This document shows positions 34,773 through 37,196 of a stretch of DNA of 37,196 bases, one piece after another; the first letter of the stretch is position 1, and each line of letters opens with the position of its first letter. Source of the stretch: Microcoleaceae cyanobacterium MO_207.B10 (GTDB lineage: Bacteria; Cyanobacteriota; Cyanobacteriia; Cyanobacteriales; Microcoleaceae); NCBI GenBank assembly GCA_030064835.1, contig JASJEE010000060.1, forward strand, positions 1 to 37,196, read 5' to 3'. The notes under the pieces are model-generated. The model was not told where the DNA came from, searched no databases, and saw nothing but the letters and a program-made list of their open reading frames with translations. A program made the position numbers and the translations under genes.

Positions 34773-35114
34773 CTATTTTGGGTAATGAAAAGATGATTGG
34801 GAAACCACCCATACCTGATTATTTTCCGTGCCCACAATAAATACTTTTTCTCCCTTAGTAAATTCTTTAGATTCTCCAGTACGAGCAACTAATTCTAGGT
34901 TAGATTCCTTAACATTTAGACTGACTTTCCCCTTACTATGAGCATCAAATGGAATTTCGACAGTGCAGGCTAGACCCAAAAAATCTTCAGGAGTTACTAG
35001 ACTATTTACAACTTGTCGTCGGCGAAAAATAGACAACAACAAAACTATTAACATCCCGCCAAATATTCCCACTGCTACTGAGATATAGGCTAGCATTAAA
35101 ATTTGATTTTTCAT
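34773..35114 (-). CDS. NfeD/YuaF-like membrane protein with OB-fold domain (short)
   Basis: This 113-residue protein has one N-terminal span (residues ~5-29, LMLAYISVAVGIFGGMLIVL) followed by a cytosolic OB-fold-like domain (~45-113: GLACTVEIPFDAHSKGKVSL, GEKVFIVGTENNQVWVV). The OB domain closely parallels that of the next gene upstream. NfeD-type proteins are routinely encoded next to flotillins and are thought to assist their assembly. It is 26 bp downstream of the longer NfeD-like gene, so the two are almost certainly one transcript. Unlike classical NfeD it lacks the multi-span part and the ClpP-like protease domain. Confidence 0.85.
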   Translation of the reverse strand: MKNQILMLAYISVAVGIFGGMLIVLLLSIFRRRQVVNSLVTPEDFLGLACTVEIPFDAHSKGKVSLNVKESNLELVARTGESKEFTKGEKVFIVGTENNQVWVVSQSSFHYPK

Positions 35115-35140
35115 CCTGATTTATTTTTAGGTAAAAAATC

Positions 35141-35752
35141 CTAAGATTTATCTTCAGACAACTTAGCTAGACAATCTTCTGATATGACCCATGCTCTATT
35201 ATTTTCTACTCCCACAATAAAAGCAATTTCTCCTTGATGAAATTCTCTAGACTCTTCAGTAAAAGCAATGAATTCTACTATAGACTCCTTAACATTTACT
35301 CTAATTTTGCCTCTACTATCTTTATCAAAAGGAATTTCAACTGTTCCCGAAAGACCAACTAAATCAGCACTCCGCACCAAGCTATCTACTTGGTTATGTT
35401 TTAAGGTATGCAATACCCATGCCATTATTGTCCCACAGAGAATACCAACTATGATCGAAATAATCGCAACTATTGTTGGTGAAAGAGTTGGAGAACTATA
35501 GGATAATAAAATTCCAGTTAAGCCAAAGAAGCAACTGCCAAAAGTCCAAAATTTAAAGCTAAATAATGGTAGCCACAACCTCCGGCGAGGCCGAGAGTTA
35601 AATAATGTGTTAGTCTTTTTATTTGGTCGGTCTACCACTTCAAAGTCGGGATCGAAGTCTTGGTCAAAATCAACCCCATCCAGACCCGCAAATACAGAAA
35701 GTGCCACAAATGCTCCACCAATGATTAAACAGAAAATATAAGCAGATTCCAT
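35141..35752 (-). CDS. NfeD/YuaF-like membrane protein with OB-fold domain (long)
   Basis: This 203-residue protein heads the flotillin cluster. A first span (~3-22) precedes a polar, Asp-rich loop (DGVDFDQDFDPDFEVVDRP). Two more spans follow (~66-86 FKFWTFGSCFFGLTGILLS, ~90-113 TIVAIISIIVGILCGTIMAW), then the OB-fold-like domain (~125-195: GLSGTVEIPFDKDSRGKIRV, GEIAFIVGVENNRAWVI). The topology resembles Bacillus YuaF, the partner of FloT. The acidic loop is unusual and might bind cations, which is only a guess. AAGGAC lies just upstream of the ATG. Confidence 0.87.
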   Translation of the reverse strand: MESAYIFCLIIGGAFVALSVFAGLDGVDFDQDFDPDFEVVDRPNKKTNTLFNSRPRRRLWLPLFSFKFWTFGSCFFGLTGILLSYSSPTLSPTIVAIISIIVGILCGTIMAWVLHTLKHNQVDSLVRSADLVGLSGTVEIPFDKDSRGKIRVNVKESIVEFIAFTEESREFHQGEIAFIVGVENNRAWVISEDCLAKLSEDKS

Positions 35753-36221
35753 AATTTGTCCTTCATAATTTTTAATAGTCTCTTATATCTTTTTATTCTG
35801 GCAAACCAGCCTCTGTTTCCGCCTATTTGTAAAGAAAATTTGTGTTTCTTGTGTTTCTAGGCTGAACGAACTTTAAAGTGAAACCCATCTAGTTGACTTT
35901 TGAGAATAGGTGGGGTCATTTCAGTTATCAGTTAACAGTTATCAGTTATCAGCCATGCGTGAAAAAAGAATTTTATGCTTGAGAACACTTCAAATATTAA
36001 TTAATTAACAAGGTTGTTCAAATTTATTCCTTTCATCAGCAGCTTTTTTTCTAGTTTTTCCGATTATTTAACTACACCCAAAAACCCACACCCAAAACCC
36101 AAGATTGATAATATTTGTAGCAAACAGTTATCAATTTGTTATTAGATCAAAAAGAGAGACAGGTTTAGCAACCCATCCCTCCTTAATCAAGCAAGATTTT
36201 TTTTCCCACTTAAAATAGTTT
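35753..36221. other. Intergenic upstream of the flotillin cluster
   Basis: Must hold the promoter of the flotillin/NfeD cluster. It contains TTATCAG heptamers (35919-35955), then family A copy 3. No gene seen. Confidence 0.5.
35953..36144 (-). repeat. MITE-like family A, copy 3 (inverted)
   Basis: Its reverse complement aligns with copies 1 and 2 from GGCTACAAATATTATCAATC (here TTTGCTACAAATATTATC) through the G-rich tract, GGAAAAACTAGAAAAA, TTAATATTTGAAG and AAGCATAAAATTCTTTTTT. The outer ends have decayed. The C-runs at 36077-36100 (four CCC) form a quadruplex motif on the minus strand. Confidence 0.8.
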
Positions 36222-36599
36222 TTAGTTAGCAGATTCTTCAGAAGTCAACTGAGGAAATTTTTCGGCAAAATATTTGCTGAGGAATGTATTAACAAAAGAC
36301 AAGATTACCGGACCTATAATAAAAGAAAGTAAACCACTTACTTGAAATCCTGGTACTAATGCAGCAGCTAACCAAAAGCAAAAACCATTTACTACTAAAG
36401 AAAATGCCCCTAGAGTAACTAAAGTTATTGGTAAAGAAACTACTTTAATAACTGGTCTAATGACAGCATTAACAATGCCAATAGCAGCAGCAGCGATTAA
36501 TGCCACTGGAAATGTTGCTATATTTACTCCGGGAAAGATAATGTCTACAACTAATAGACTCAAAGCAGTAGCTAATAATGTTAAAAGTGTGCGAACCAT
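36222..36599 (-). CDS. Phage-holin-family four-span membrane protein (DUF422/PF04020 type)
   Basis: This 125-residue hydrophobic protein has four predicted spans (residues ~3-20, ~27-47 FPVALIAAAAIGIVNAVIRP, ~57-80 ITLVTLGAFSLVVNGFCFWL, ~90-112 LLSFIIGPVILSFVNTFLS). The NAVIRPVIK and LPITLVTLG motifs are typical of the PF04020 family found across bacteria, mostly of unknown housekeeping role despite the holin label. The internal ATG at 36599 is chosen because AAAGGAGAA lies just upstream; the longer frame to 36695 adds a basic stretch spanning that ribosome-binding site. Confidence 0.88.
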   Translation of the reverse strand: MVRTLLTLLATALSLLVVDIIFPGVNIATFPVALIAAAAIGIVNAVIRPVIKVVSLPITLVTLGAFSLVVNGFCFWLAAALVPGFQVSGLLSFIIGPVILSFVNTFLSKYFAEKFPQLTSEESAN

Positions 36600-36811
36600 A
36601 AATTCTCCTTTAGCTGATTTTTTTTTATTCCTATTTTTATCATAGACAAAAAATTTGCTTTTTACCACTGTAATCAGATAGATTGAAAATTTCAAATTAT
36701 GCTTCTTTAAGTATAGATATCAAAACCTAAATACTTATCTTGAGATAGATGTAATATACTGATTTGTTCCCAATATAAATATATGTATAATTATCAAATC
36801 AAAATAACTAT

Positions 36812-36997
36812 ATGAGATGACTTCAAATTATTCTTGGTATCCTGATTCTTCCTTTATCAGTTTTTCTGACAAAAGGAATTAGTTCGGCGCTGTTTTTTAA
36901 TATTTTATTGACATTATTAGGATGGGTTCCTGGTTCTATCCATGCTCTCTGGGTAATGTCTAAACAGTCAGAGCAAGCTAGTGAAGAAGCTTACTAA
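36812..36997 (+). pseudogene. Pmp3/YqaE-family membrane protein with stop at codon 3
   Basis: ATG-AGA-TGA, then an uninterrupted frame to TAA 36995-36997: LQIILGILILPLSVFLTKGI, SSALFFNILLTLLGWVPGSI, HALWVMSKQSEQASEEAY. This is a complete two-span UPF0057 protein (LGILxxPLxVFL, NILLTLLGWxPGxIHA). Relatives begin M-x-W or M-x-L at this point, so TGA most simply derives from TGG (Trp). No other start codon in frame precedes the first span. Either the gene is dead by one base, or it is a sequencing/assembly error. The 3' end is duplicated just downstream. Confidence 0.8.
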
Positions 36998-37196
36998 TTT
37001 TCACTTTTTGAGTAGAAAATGGTGCGTTACGACGGATTGCTGAATTATTCTCATTGTCTGAGTTTAAGCCGTAAGTACGCACCCTACTGGACCGACTGGG
37101 TAATGTCTAAACAGTCAGAGCAAGCTAGTGAAGAAGCTTACTAATTTTCACTTTTTGAGTAGAAAATGGTGCGTTACGACGGATTGCTGAATTATT
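36949..37196 (+). repeat. 147-bp tandem duplication including the Pmp3 3' end
   Basis: From 36949 (CTGGGTAATGTCTAAACAGT) the sequence repeats at 37096 with no difference seen up to the window end. Each unit holds the last 16 codons of the Pmp3-like gene, its stop, and a GGTGCGTTACGACGGATTGC block closing with TACGCACCCTACTGGAC (family G-like, 37021-37086). The second unit is cut by the window edge, so further copies may follow. Confidence 0.95.

Overview
The window reads as chromosome from a low-GC filamentous cyanobacterium. It carries psbB and psbT (photosystem II), a cyanobacterial-type S1 ribosomal protein gene, scattered GCGATCGC (HIP1) octamers, heptanucleotide tandem repeats and large, repeat-rich intergenic spaces. 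A marine Oscillatoriales lineage of the Trichodesmium/Okeania kind fits best. That placement is inference from gene content and repeat style, not from a database search.

Layout. Positions 1-12.4 kb are mostly minus-strand housekeeping genes: msrA, a HerA-like ATPase, metK (TTG start), a HAD phosphatase, rpsA with an expanded acidic tandem-repeat tail, nrdR, psbT, psbB and a small conserved protein. Positions 12.5-13.7 kb hold a methyltransferase pseudogene carrying two insertions of small mobile elements. From 13.7 to 22.7 kb lies an accessory region. It has a winged-helix-like protein, two small unknown proteins, a BacA/ABCD-type ABC exporter whose C-terminus is rewritten by a miniature element, a zinc-ribbon protein, a HTH-AAA-like ATPase with two decayed downstream partial copies, a partial copy of the ABC gene, and an MVL-type mannan-binding lectin. 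Positions 22.7-25.1 kb encode the PcrA/UvrD helicase. Positions 25.1-27.2 kb are a graveyard of nested repeats, one broken secreted-protein gene and a 9-bp minisatellite. From 27.2 kb come an HxlR regulator, divergent ppsA, and remnants of a Uma2 nuclease, ppsA and dapL. From 31.7 to 35.8 kb is a minus-strand cluster of two flotillin-like SPFH proteins and two NfeD/YuaF-like OB-fold membrane proteins. The end holds a four-TM holin-like membrane protein and a Pmp3-family gene with a stop at codon 3, followed by a 147-bp tandem duplication.

The strongest non-obvious signal is the set of short inverted-repeat elements (MITE-like). At least seven families can be recognised by comparing copies inside the window (called A-G here). 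Two insertions can be undone on paper with the reading frame restored (methyltransferase), and one supplies the last three codons and stop of a live-looking gene (ABC transporter). Several unrelated families carry a G-rich, quadruplex-capable tract in their interior. A second pattern is that several genes are followed by truncated copies of their own 3' ends.

The clearest multi-gene functional unit is the flotillin/NfeD-like cluster, which should organise membrane microdomains. No CRISPR array, tRNA, rRNA or intact transposase was found by eye.
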